Of a stretch of DNA of 64,000 bases, positions 16,383 to 24,485 are shown one piece after another. Position numbers and translations under genes: made by a program. The stretch's first letter is position 1; every line of letters starts with the position of its first letter. The notes beneath the pieces are model-generated. The model was not told the origin of the DNA. It did no database searches and saw only the letters and a program-made list of their open reading frames with translations. Origin of the DNA: VFKI01 sp964647825. Lineage in GTDB: Bacteria; Pseudomonadota; Gammaproteobacteria; DSM-16500. The DNA is taken from NCBI GenBank assembly GCA_964647825.1, contig CAZYJL010000002.1:1-64000 (forward strand), in the 5' to 3' direction.

Positions 16383-17457
16383 AATCTTGCATAAAACTAA
16401 CCAATGCATCCACACCTGCTTCCGGCATGGCATTATACATGCTCGCACGTATGCCTCCTGCCAGCCGATGCCCCTTTAAATTTACTAGGCCTGCACGAGC
16501 CGCATCCTCTAAAAATAAAGAAGTCAGTGCTTCATTTGTTAAATTAAACGGAACATTCATGCGCGAACGACAATCCGGATGAACACTATTAGAATAAAAA
16601 TCATGATTTGCATCAATGAAGTTATATAATTTTTCAGAGCGCCGTTTTGCTCTTTCAGCAAATACTTTTACACCACCCTGTTTTTTTACCCACGCAACCA
16701 CCAATCCCATGATATACCATGCATAGGTCGGTGGAGTATTATAAAGTGATTTATTTTTTGCAATCACGTCATAATTCCATAAAGTCGGTGTGCGCGCTAA
16801 CGGTGTACCTAATAAATCATCATGCACAATCACCAGTGTTAAACCTGCCTGCCCTAAATTTTTTTGTGCACCAGCATAAATCACACCAAAACGACTCACA
16901 TCAATTTGGTCTGATAAAATACACGATGTCATATCGGCGACGAGTGGTACATCGCCTGTCTCTGGGACCCAATGAAATTCCACGCCTTCAATAGTTTCAT
17001 TCGGTGTATAATGTAAATAAGCCGCTTGTGGATTCACTTCCCAATTTTCAAAAGCTGGAATAGTTAATTTTTCATTTGTCACAGCAGTTTTTGTAACGAC
17101 ACGAATATCACCAAAACGTTTTGCTTCATCAATTGCTTTTTTTGACCAGATGCCTGTATCCACATAATCTGCAGTTTTTTTTGCATCTTCACGAAATAAA
17201 TTCAGTGGTACCATTGCAAATTGCGTTGATGCGCCGCCTGCCACAAATAAAACATGATAATTTGCTGGAATTTGCAATAACTCTCGTAAATCTGCTTCTG
17301 TTTGCTCGACAATCGGCTGAAAATCTGCTCCACGATGGCTAATTTCCATTACCGAAACACCTTTCCCTTGCCAATCTAGCATTTCTTGTTGGGCTTGCAA
17401 CAGGACATCTTCCGGCAACATCGCAGGACCTGGGCTGAAATTATAAACTCTATGCAT
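16363..17457 (-). CDS. serC: Phosphoserine aminotransferase
   Basis: PLP enzyme of serine biosynthesis (3-phosphohydroxypyruvate to phosphoserine) that also serves pyridoxal phosphate synthesis. The 364-residue protein begins MHRVYNFSPGPAMLP, the hallmark SerC N-terminus, and contains VIYAGAQKNLGQAGLTLVI with the PLP-binding Lys, and the C-terminal HRLAGGIRASMYNAMP. I place the start at the ATG at 17457; a TTG five codons upstream is less likely. It lies about 30 nt downstream of fumC on the same strand. Confidence 0.95.
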   Translation of the reverse strand: MHRVYNFSPGPAMLPEDVLLQAQQEMLDWQGKGVSVMEISHRGADFQPIVEQTEADLRELLQIPANYHVLFVAGGASTQFAMVPLNLFREDAKKTADYVDTGIWSKKAIDEAKRFGDIRVVTKTAVTNEKLTIPAFENWEVNPQAAYLHYTPNETIEGVEFHWVPETGDVPLVADMTSCILSDQIDVSRFGVIYAGAQKNLGQAGLTLVIVHDDLLGTPLARTPTLWNYDVIAKNKSLYNTPPTYAWYIMGLVVAWVKKQGGVKVFAERAKRRSEKLYNFIDANHDFYSNSVHPDCRSRMNVPFNLTNEALTSLFLEDAARAGLVNLKGHRLAGGIRASMYNAMPEAGVDALVSFMQDFANKKG

Positions 17458-17486
17458 AATATAATTATCCAAATTTTTTTTATATT

Positions 17487-18908
17487 TTATAAATTACCCA
17501 CCATTTTTTCAGGCTGCACAGTTTGTCGAAATTCTTCTTCAGACAAATACCCAAGAGCAAGACATGCTTGCAATAAACTTGAACCATCATGCCAAGCTTT
17601 GTGTGCTATTTCAGCTGATTTATCATAGCCAATTTTCGGTGCCAACGCTGTGACTAGCATTAACGAATTTTCAACATTTTGACGAATACGCTCTTCATCA
17701 GCCGTCATTTCGTTGACCATAAATACAGTAAACATATTCATCGAATCAGTTAATAAAGTTACTGAATGCAAGAAATTATAAATAATGCCCGGGCGGAATA
17801 CATTTAATTCAAAATTACCTTGTGATCCAGCGATGCCTATAGCAGCATCATTGCCCATTACTTGCACGCAGACCATCGTCATTGCTTCACACTGCGTTGG
17901 GTTGACTTTCCCTGGCATGATAGAAGAACCCGGTTCATTCGCTGGTAAAATGAGTTCACCTAAGCCACTCCGCGGACCGGAACCCAACCAGCGAATATCA
18001 TTCGCAATTTTCATTAATGCTGTTGCTAATGTTTTTAACGCACCACTCGCAAATACTAATGCATCATTCGCAGCAAGTGCCGCAAATTTATTTGGTGCAG
18101 TAATAAAAGGTAATTCGGTTAAACGTGCAATTTTTTCGGCAACACGTACAGCAAATTCAGGGTGCGCATTGATACCTGTGCCCACTGCTGTACCACCTAA
18201 TGCAAGCTCATATAGACTCGGTAGCACGGCCTCAATATTTCTTAATGAATTCTCTAATTGTGCAACATAGCCTGAAAATTCTTGTCCTAAGGTTAACGGT
18301 ACAGCATCTTGCAAATGTGTGCGACCAATTTTGACAATTTTTGCAAAGGCATGCTGTTTTTTTAATAAAGCACGATGTAATTCACGAATCGCTGGAATCA
18401 AATGTTCTGTGATACTTTCAACTGCTGCAATGTGCATCGCAGAAGGAAAGGTATCATTAGATGATTGCGAACGATTTACATCATCATTTGGGTGCACAGG
18501 TTTTTTTGTACCACGCGGAGAACCCGCAATCTCATTCGCGCGATTCGCAATCACCTCATTGACGTTCATATTCGTTTGCGTACCACTTCCCGTTTGCCAA
18601 ACATGCAATGGAAAATGTGCCGTTAATTTACCAAGAATAATTTCATCCGCTGCCGTAACAATTAAATCCATTTTTTCTTTTGATAATAATTTTAAGTCAT
18701 GATTTACCATCGCGCAGGCTTTTTTTAAAATAGTAAATGCCCGAATCATTTCTTTCGGCATTAAATCATGACCAATAGCAAAATGATGCAACGACCGTTG
18801 TGTTTGTGCTCCCCAATAAGCCCATGCAGGCACATCGACTACACCTAAACTATCAGATTCTTGACGCTTTTCATGTTCTGCGGAATGATCATTTTTTTCA
18901 TGTAACAT
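17487..18908 (-). CDS. fumC: Fumarate hydratase class II
   Basis: Iron-independent fumarase of the TCA cycle, 473 residues. Family blocks are WGAQTQRSL, TGSGTQTNMNVNEVIANRA, SSNDTFPSAMHIAA, GRTHLQDAVPLTLGQEF and the superfamily signature GSSIMPGKVNPTQ. The N-terminus is about 10-15 residues longer than usual (MLHEKNDHSAEHEKRQ). A later start is possible but no in-frame Met lies between. The start overlaps the pepN stop by 11 nt, so it probably belongs to a pepN-fumC-serC transcript. Confidence 0.95.
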   Translation of the reverse strand: MLHEKNDHSAEHEKRQESDSLGVVDVPAWAYWGAQTQRSLHHFAIGHDLMPKEMIRAFTILKKACAMVNHDLKLLSKEKMDLIVTAADEIILGKLTAHFPLHVWQTGSGTQTNMNVNEVIANRANEIAGSPRGTKKPVHPNDDVNRSQSSNDTFPSAMHIAAVESITEHLIPAIRELHRALLKKQHAFAKIVKIGRTHLQDAVPLTLGQEFSGYVAQLENSLRNIEAVLPSLYELALGGTAVGTGINAHPEFAVRVAEKIARLTELPFITAPNKFAALAANDALVFASGALKTLATALMKIANDIRWLGSGPRSGLGELILPANEPGSSIMPGKVNPTQCEAMTMVCVQVMGNDAAIGIAGSQGNFELNVFRPGIIYNFLHSVTLLTDSMNMFTVFMVNEMTADEERIRQNVENSLMLVTALAPKIGYDKSAEIAHKAWHDGSSLLQACLALGYLSEEEFRQTVQPEKMVGNL

Positions 18909-21537
18909 GGTGAAAATTCTCCTCTAACGGCAAACTTTTGTGAACACGTTCAAATAAATCAGGGGATAGTTTTTTCTGTGCTGCAATACGGTGAAGCGCC
19001 GCACACATGAATTGTTGACGCTCTGAATCGTATCGACGCCAATCGGTTAACGGTTTTACCATGGCAGCAGCGATTTGCGGATTTAATGTATCTAACAAAA
19101 TCACTTGTTCAGCTAAAAATGCATAACCTGCACCATCCCGTGCATGAAATTGCACAGCATTATTGGTAAATCCACCAATGAGCGCATACACTCGATTAGG
19201 ATTACGAATATCGAATGCAGGATGCTGCATTAAAGCCTGTACTCGCGTTAATGCTCCCGGCAGCTTTGATCCCGCTTGCAAACTAAACCATTTATCCATC
19301 GCTAATGCATCTTCTTGATAATGTAAATGAAATGCAGCTAATGCCATTTCACGTAACTCACCAGGAATATTCACTAATATCGCTAAAGCAGCGATTGTAT
19401 CTGTCATATCTCGACCTAAAGCCGCATGAAATTGTTGTAATAATGTTTCATGATAAGATGCGCTATTTTCTGCATGACACAAATAAAACAAACAACAATT
19501 TTTTAACGCACGTTGCCCTACTCTTGTTGCATCAAATTGAAATGAATTTTTTAAGGACGCCAATAATGCCTGATAAGTGGCTAAGAAAAAAGAATGTATT
19601 GTTTCTGCTATAATTTTCAGAAACAACTCGTGCGCTGCATGAATACCATCAACATCAATCACTGTCATCAAACCAGCTAGATACTTTTCTGTTGGTAAGG
19701 ATAGTATTTTTGCTAATACCCACGGATCATCTATTATTGTACAAACATCATGACAAGCCTTTGCAAAGGCTTGCATTTTTTCGATTGCCCCTTCTTCGCC
19801 TTTTATTTTTTGTAATAAACAATTGACAGCAAATTGAAAGCCAGCTTCACGTCGGTTAAATAAATTTTTATCTTTCAAAAATAATAATAAGAGTGCTTCA
19901 TCAGAATAGGCATAGTTTAATCGTACAGGTGCTGAAAAATCACGTAACAACGATGGCACAGGATGAGTTTCAATATTTTCAAATATAAACGTTTTTTCAG
20001 CCTCGTCTAATAATAACATTCCCTGCCATATTTCTTCACCCATGCTATTTAACAATCCTGTTTTAATTGGAATCGGCAAAGCTTTTTTATTAGGTTGCCC
20101 AGGTGTCGGTGCTGTGACTTGTGAACAGGTTAACGTATAGATTTTCTTTATCGCATCATAATTCTCTAAAATAGTGAGTGTCGGTGTGCCTGCTTGGGTA
20201 TACCATAAACGAAATTGCTGTAAATCCATCCCGCTAGCTTCTTCGTGTGCAGAAATAAATTCTTCAATTGTCACTGCTTGGCCATCATATTTAGCAAAAT
20301 AACGATCCATGCCTTTACGAAAATTTTCTGCGCCAACCAATGTGCATATCATACGAATTAATTCGGCACCTTTTTCATAAATTGTTACTGTGTAAAAATT
20401 ATTGATTTCCAAATAAGAATCAGGAAGAACCGGGTGAGCCAATGGTCCTGCATCTTCTTGAAATTGATGTGTGCGTAAATAATCCACCTGATCAATACGT
20501 GCAACCGTACGTGATGTGGTATCTGCCGTGAATTCTTGTTCGCGATAAACAGTTAAACCTTCTTTTAAGCTTAATTGAAACCAATCTCGACAAGTAATAC
20601 GGTTACCCGTCCAGTTATGAAAGTATTCATGTGCAACAACGGCATCCACATGTAAAAAATCGCTATCTGTTGCCGTAGCAGGACTCGCTAAAATATATTT
20701 TGTGTTAAAAATATTGAGCCCACGATTTTCCATTGCACCCATATTAAAATCCGCGACAGCAACAATCATATAAATTGCAAGATCGTATTCGCGGCCATAT
20801 TTTTCTTCATCCCAACGCATTGCTTTTTTTAAAGCAGCCATTGCATGCTGACATTTTTCAACTTGGCCTTTGTCCGTATAAATTTCTAACTTGACACGCT
20901 TACCCGATGCCGTTACAAAAAAATCTTCAAGGCAATCGTAATCCCCTGCTACTAATGCAAATAAATAACAGGGTTTTTTAAAGGGATCTTCCCATACCAC
21001 CCATTTTTTTCCCTGCGGTAAGATGCCTTGATCAATTAAATTACCATTCGATAACAACACAGGATAATGTTCAGAATCCGCAATGATTTTGGTCGTCATA
21101 CGCGACATATTATCTGGACGATCTAAAAAATAGGTAATATGTCGAAATCCTTCGGCTTCACATTGCGTGCAAAAATGTTGGTTTGAAAGATATAACCCTT
21201 TGAGTGCAGTATTCATCGCGGGCTGAATATGGACTTCTGTTTCAATTAAACTATTTTCAGGAACGGAAAAAATAGTAAGCGTGTTTTGTTCTAATTTAAA
21301 ATCTATTGCGCTACAGCGTTTGCCATTACACCACACTGCAAGCAGTGTTAATCCTTCGCCTTGCAAAACTAAATGAGGCGACCCATTCTTTTTTTCTTGA
21401 TTTTTACGAACAGTTAATGCAGCACGCACGGTTGTCAATTCAGCATCAAGATCAAATTCGAGATGAATATGATCAATGAAAAAATCCGGTGGAGAATAAT
21501 CAGAGCGCCGCACTGGCTGTAACTGGTTGTGTTCCAT
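18898..21537 (-). CDS. pepN: Aminopeptidase N (M1 family)
   Basis: Cytoplasmic zinc aminopeptidase that trims peptides, 879 residues, the usual PepN length. The substrate-anchoring GAMEN motif (NMGAMENRGLNIF) and the zinc site VAHEYFHNWTGNRITC followed by LKEGLTVYREQEF (HEXXH plus Glu) are intact. The C-terminal alpha-solenoid of proteobacterial PepN is present. It heads the run pepN-fumC-serC and follows the terminator of the small secreted protein gene. Confidence 0.96.
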   Translation of the reverse strand: MEHNQLQPVRRSDYSPPDFFIDHIHLEFDLDAELTTVRAALTVRKNQEKKNGSPHLVLQGEGLTLLAVWCNGKRCSAIDFKLEQNTLTIFSVPENSLIETEVHIQPAMNTALKGLYLSNQHFCTQCEAEGFRHITYFLDRPDNMSRMTTKIIADSEHYPVLLSNGNLIDQGILPQGKKWVVWEDPFKKPCYLFALVAGDYDCLEDFFVTASGKRVKLEIYTDKGQVEKCQHAMAALKKAMRWDEEKYGREYDLAIYMIVAVADFNMGAMENRGLNIFNTKYILASPATATDSDFLHVDAVVAHEYFHNWTGNRITCRDWFQLSLKEGLTVYREQEFTADTTSRTVARIDQVDYLRTHQFQEDAGPLAHPVLPDSYLEINNFYTVTIYEKGAELIRMICTLVGAENFRKGMDRYFAKYDGQAVTIEEFISAHEEASGMDLQQFRLWYTQAGTPTLTILENYDAIKKIYTLTCSQVTAPTPGQPNKKALPIPIKTGLLNSMGEEIWQGMLLLDEAEKTFIFENIETHPVPSLLRDFSAPVRLNYAYSDEALLLLFLKDKNLFNRREAGFQFAVNCLLQKIKGEEGAIEKMQAFAKACHDVCTIIDDPWVLAKILSLPTEKYLAGLMTVIDVDGIHAAHELFLKIIAETIHSFFLATYQALLASLKNSFQFDATRVGQRALKNCCLFYLCHAENSASYHETLLQQFHAALGRDMTDTIAALAILVNIPGELREMALAAFHLHYQEDALAMDKWFSLQAGSKLPGALTRVQALMQHPAFDIRNPNRVYALIGGFTNNAVQFHARDGAGYAFLAEQVILLDTLNPQIAAAMVKPLTDWRRYDSERQQFMCAALHRIAAQKKLSPDLFERVHKSLPLEENFHHVT

Positions 21538-21554
21538 TTTTCTAAACCCTTACA

Positions 21555-21611
21555 TAAAAAATAACCGCTCAGAGGTATGAATTATCCCTAATATTCATCT
21601 CCTGAACGGCT
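21555..21611 (-). terminator. Hairpin terminator behind the small secreted protein gene
   Basis: On the minus strand GCCGTTCAGGAGATGAAT and ATTCATACCTCTGAGCGG form an imperfect stem with a loop of about 10 nt, followed by TTATTTTTTAT. It lies about 90 nt after the 71-residue gene stop and before the pepN ATG. Confidence 0.6.
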
Positions 21612-21700
21612 ATATAAGATAGTTCAAATTTATTTAAAAAAATAAATTAAGAAACAATTCAACTAAAATAGCGATGATCAAAAAAAAACAATATTAAAAC

Positions 21701-21916
21701 TTATTGTGCAGGTGTTGCAGTATCACTCGAAGCACCACTTGAACCGTTTGCATCCATCGTATCTGTGCCGTTTTGTACTGCACCTGCGCCTGATACTTGA
21801 CCAGAAGAAGCACTATTTGAGTCACTATGCCCATTCATCGAACCATCGCCTGCCATGACAGAACCGACCATAAATACCGCTGCTAACAATCCTGCGCCAA
21901 AAATAACCTTCTTCAT
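21701..21916 (-). CDS. Small secreted Ser/Gly-rich protein
   Basis: A 71-residue protein with a clear Sec signal peptide (MKKVIFGAGLLAAVFMVGSVMA, cut after VMA), leaving a mature peptide of about 49 residues made almost wholly of Gly, Ser, Ala, Asp, Asn and Thr with no Cys. It looks intrinsically disordered. It stands alone, divergent from ubiG, with its own terminator. I do not recognise a family; the export signal is the only functional clue. Confidence 0.7.
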   Translation of the reverse strand: MKKVIFGAGLLAAVFMVGSVMAGDGSMNGHSDSNSASSGQVSGAGAVQNGTDTMDANGSSGASSDTATPAQ

Positions 21917-21994
21917 AAAAATTCCTTTTGATTAAATGGGTTGGTAAACTCATCCATCATAACGACAACCTTTCTCGACAACAAGAGTAGATCT

Positions 21995-22696
21995 ATGGGA
22001 AATTCGAGTATTGACCAAGCTGAAATAAATCGTTTTGCTCGCAGTGCAGCACATTGGTGGGAAACGGATGGTGAATTTGCCACTCTTCACGCCATTAACC
22101 CTATCCGTATGGCTTATATCCAACAAAGAGTCAATCTTTTGGGTAAAAAAATCATTGACGTTGGCTGTGGCGGGGGCATTTTAGCAGAAAGTCTCGATCA
22201 AGCCGGTGCTGAGGTGACGGGGATTGACGCCTGTGATGCATTACTGGAAGTGGCAAAATTACATCAACTTGAAAGTGGCACAAATGTTGATTATCTCTCT
22301 GTTTCTATTGAAGATATATCAAGATCACACCCTGAAGCATTTGACGGATTAACGTGTCTTGAAATGCTCGAACATGTGAATGATCCCGCCTCTGTTGTGC
22401 AGGCCTGCGCTCAACTCGTCAAACCGGGCGGTGATCTTTTTTTCTCAACACTAAATCGCAATCCAAAATCATGGTTATTCGCAATTCTTGGTGCAGAGTA
22501 TCTATTTAAATTACTCCCCCGTCACACGCATGATTTTAGGAAGTTTATTCGACCAGCAGAATTATGCACTTGGATCAGAGATGCTGGTTTAATTGTCAAT
22601 GACTTAACGGGTATGCATTACAATCCATTTACTCGCCAAGCCTCTCTTACGCCTGATACATCTGTGAATTATTTACTGCATGCGAGAAAACCATGA
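21995..22696 (+). CDS. ubiG: Ubiquinone biosynthesis O-methyltransferase
   Basis: SAM-dependent methyltransferase acting twice in ubiquinone synthesis. The 233-residue protein shows motif I IIDVGCGGGILAESLDQAGAEVTGID, motif II FDGLTCLEMLEHV and motif III VKPGGDLFFSTLNRN, and the UbiG N-terminus (IDQAEINRFARSAAHWWE). I start at the ATG at 21995 (AAGAG 9 nt upstream); the frame is open upstream from 21941 but those residues are not family-like. Its stop overlaps the next start by 4 nt. Confidence 0.95.
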   Translation: MGNSSIDQAEINRFARSAAHWWETDGEFATLHAINPIRMAYIQQRVNLLGKKIIDVGCGGGILAESLDQAGAEVTGIDACDALLEVAKLHQLESGTNVDYLSVSIEDISRSHPEAFDGLTCLEMLEHVNDPASVVQACAQLVKPGGDLFFSTLNRNPKSWLFAILGAEYLFKLLPRHTHDFRKFIRPAELCTWIRDAGLIVNDLTGMHYNPFTRQASLTPDTSVNYLLHARKP

Positions 22697-23355
22697 CATC
22701 ATTACAACACGCTGTGCTTTTTGATTTAGACGGCACATTGCTTGACTCCGCCGCTGATTTTGCCGCCGCATTAAACTGTTTATTACAAGAAGAATCTTTA
22801 CCTGCTTTGCCATTAGAAAAAATTCGGCATGCGGCTGGTCAAGGCGCCTATGCAATGTTAAAAGTCGGTATGCAAATTGAACCCACCGATGCGCGTGCCG
22901 CTAGTTTACGTCAACGCTTGCTGGCCCTTTATGCCAAAAATCTCGCACAAAAAACAGCGCTCTTTCAAGGCGTCAAAAAAGTATTAAATCACCTTGAAAA
23001 ACAGGGCATTACATGGGGAATTGTGACAAATCGCCCCGAACACTTAACCACCACACTCCTTAGTCAGCTGACTGCATTAGCAGGCTCTGCATGTGTCGTT
23101 TGCGGTGACACGCTTCCCTATCAAAAACCGCATCCAGCACCATTATTACATGCCTCAACGCTGATAAAACGTGCACCAATGGACTGTATTTATGTTGGTG
23201 ATTTGAAGACAGACGTGGAGGCCAGTCTGCGCGCAGGCATGCTGCCATTAGTCGCTACCTACGGATATGGTCATCCTGAAGAAAACCCTGCCACTTGGGG
23301 CGCCGCTGGCTTATTGCATCATCCGGAAGACTTGATTCATTGGCTGGAAAAATAA
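22693..23355 (+). CDS. mupP: HAD-family phosphatase, MupP or phosphoglycolate phosphatase (Gph)
   Basis: A 220-residue haloacid dehalogenase-type phosphatase with motif I FDLDGTLLDS, motif II ITWGIVTNRP and motif IV YVGDLKTDVEAS. In Pseudomonas the HAD gene directly after ubiG is mupP, encoding the N-acetylmuramate 6-phosphate phosphatase of cell-wall recycling, and this gene is coupled to ubiG by a 4-nt overlap. Gph (phosphoglycolate phosphatase) is the alternative and cannot be excluded from motifs. A family II repeat begins 7 nt after the stop. Confidence 0.8.
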   Translation: MTSLQHAVLFDLDGTLLDSAADFAAALNCLLQEESLPALPLEKIRHAAGQGAYAMLKVGMQIEPTDARAASLRQRLLALYAKNLAQKTALFQGVKKVLNHLEKQGITWGIVTNRPEHLTTTLLSQLTALAGSACVVCGDTLPYQKPHPAPLLHASTLIKRAPMDCIYVGDLKTDVEASLRAGMLPLVATYGYGHPEENPATWGAAGLLHHPEDLIHWLEK

Positions 23356-23362
23356 AACCATT

Positions 23363-23540
23363 GTCACTACTCAAAGGTAGTCAGGCTTTTTTCACTTGAC
23401 TGACCGCAGTCGCTGAACAGCAGATTGCATTTTACCAATGGAAATGCGCTTCATGAGTTGGGAAAGGGCGCTGCGTCGCTGAAGTATTATCTCTACGGGA
23501 CCCGTGTGATGGAAAAAAGCCAGACGACCTGAGTAGTAAC
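23363..23540. repeat. Family II MITE-like inverted-repeat element, copy D
   Basis: 178 bp, bounded by GTCACTACTCAAAGGTAGTC and the inverse of GTTACTACTCAGGTCGTCTG, each followed inward by GGCTTTTTTC. The core has CTTGACTGACCGCAGTCGCTG and ATTTTACCAATGGAAATGCG. It is inverted relative to the copies at 32980 and 56477. It begins 7 nt after the phosphatase stop. Its left end (ACTAC-6 nt-GTAGT-CAGGCTTTTTT) could itself act as an intrinsic terminator. Confidence 0.85.
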
Positions 23541-23675
23541 AAACAATTTTATAATTTGAACGTCCATAAAAGCTTTTTTTAATTTTTGATCCAGAATTAG
23601 CCTAATTTTATGAGATTTGTATTATAATTTGGCGGCGTAATACGTTAATTACATAAACAGGAATACTTATCATCT

Positions 23676-24485
23676 ATGCAGTGGACTGACCTTACACCGT
23701 ATGGACTACTTGAAGTTGCCGGCACAGGGGCTTTTGCTTTGTTGCAAGGCCAACTCACTTGCCATCTTGGTGATATTACTGAAGAGAGTTCACGTCTTGC
23801 CGCGCAGTGCACTCCGCAGGGCCGCGTCATCAGTTTCTTTCGCCTATTCACCTATCAAAAAAAATATTATTTACAAATGCCAAAATCATTAATTCCTATT
23901 ACGTTATCAGCGCTACAAAAATACGCAGTATTTTTTGATGTCACTTTACACGATGTAAGTGAAGCGTTTATCCAGCGCGGCTATTTTACAAAAGCAGAAA
24001 CAACTTGGCCCGATACAGAAGATCAGCAACTCACAGAAAATGATGCCATTATTATTCGTGAAAAAGGCGAGACGTTACGATATTTATGGATTGGTAGAAA
24101 AGATTCGATCATTTCATGTGATCCTTCTAAAGATAATACTTATTCAGATTGGCATCGAGCAACCATTCATCATTTGGTCCCAACAATTTATCCAGAAACA
24201 TCCGAAAAATTTTTCGCCCATGAATTAAATCTGACTGCACTCAATGCCGTTAGCTTTACCAAAGGCTGTTATACCGGACAAGAAATCATTGCTCGGATGC
24301 ATTATCTTGGAAAACCAAAAAATACTTTGCAATATAAGCAACTTGAAAGTATTCCTTCACTTACGCGCGGCAGCACATTTGTACTCGACCCACAAGACAC
24401 AACAAAAAAACCGGCAACGATTGTGGATTTTTGCACAAAAGATAAAACACTTTTTGATATTTTAATGGTGGCCCCTTCGTTATGA
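23676..24485 (+). CDS. ygfZ: Folate-binding protein YgfZ
   Basis: A 269-residue GcvT-like protein that uses tetrahydrofolate and supports Fe-S enzymes such as the tRNA thiomethyltransferase MiaB. The diagnostic motif KGCYTGQEIIARMHYLGKPK with its essential Cys is present near residue 195. It lies behind the family II repeat. About 135 bp of AT-rich DNA holds TATTATAATTTGG some 40 nt before the start, a possible -10 box. The stop overlaps the nadE start by 4 nt. Confidence 0.92.
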   Translation: MQWTDLTPYGLLEVAGTGAFALLQGQLTCHLGDITEESSRLAAQCTPQGRVISFFRLFTYQKKYYLQMPKSLIPITLSALQKYAVFFDVTLHDVSEAFIQRGYFTKAETTWPDTEDQQLTENDAIIIREKGETLRYLWIGRKDSIISCDPSKDNTYSDWHRATIHHLVPTIYPETSEKFFAHELNLTALNAVSFTKGCYTGQEIIARMHYLGKPKNTLQYKQLESIPSLTRGSTFVLDPQDTTKKPATIVDFCTKDKTLFDILMVAPSL

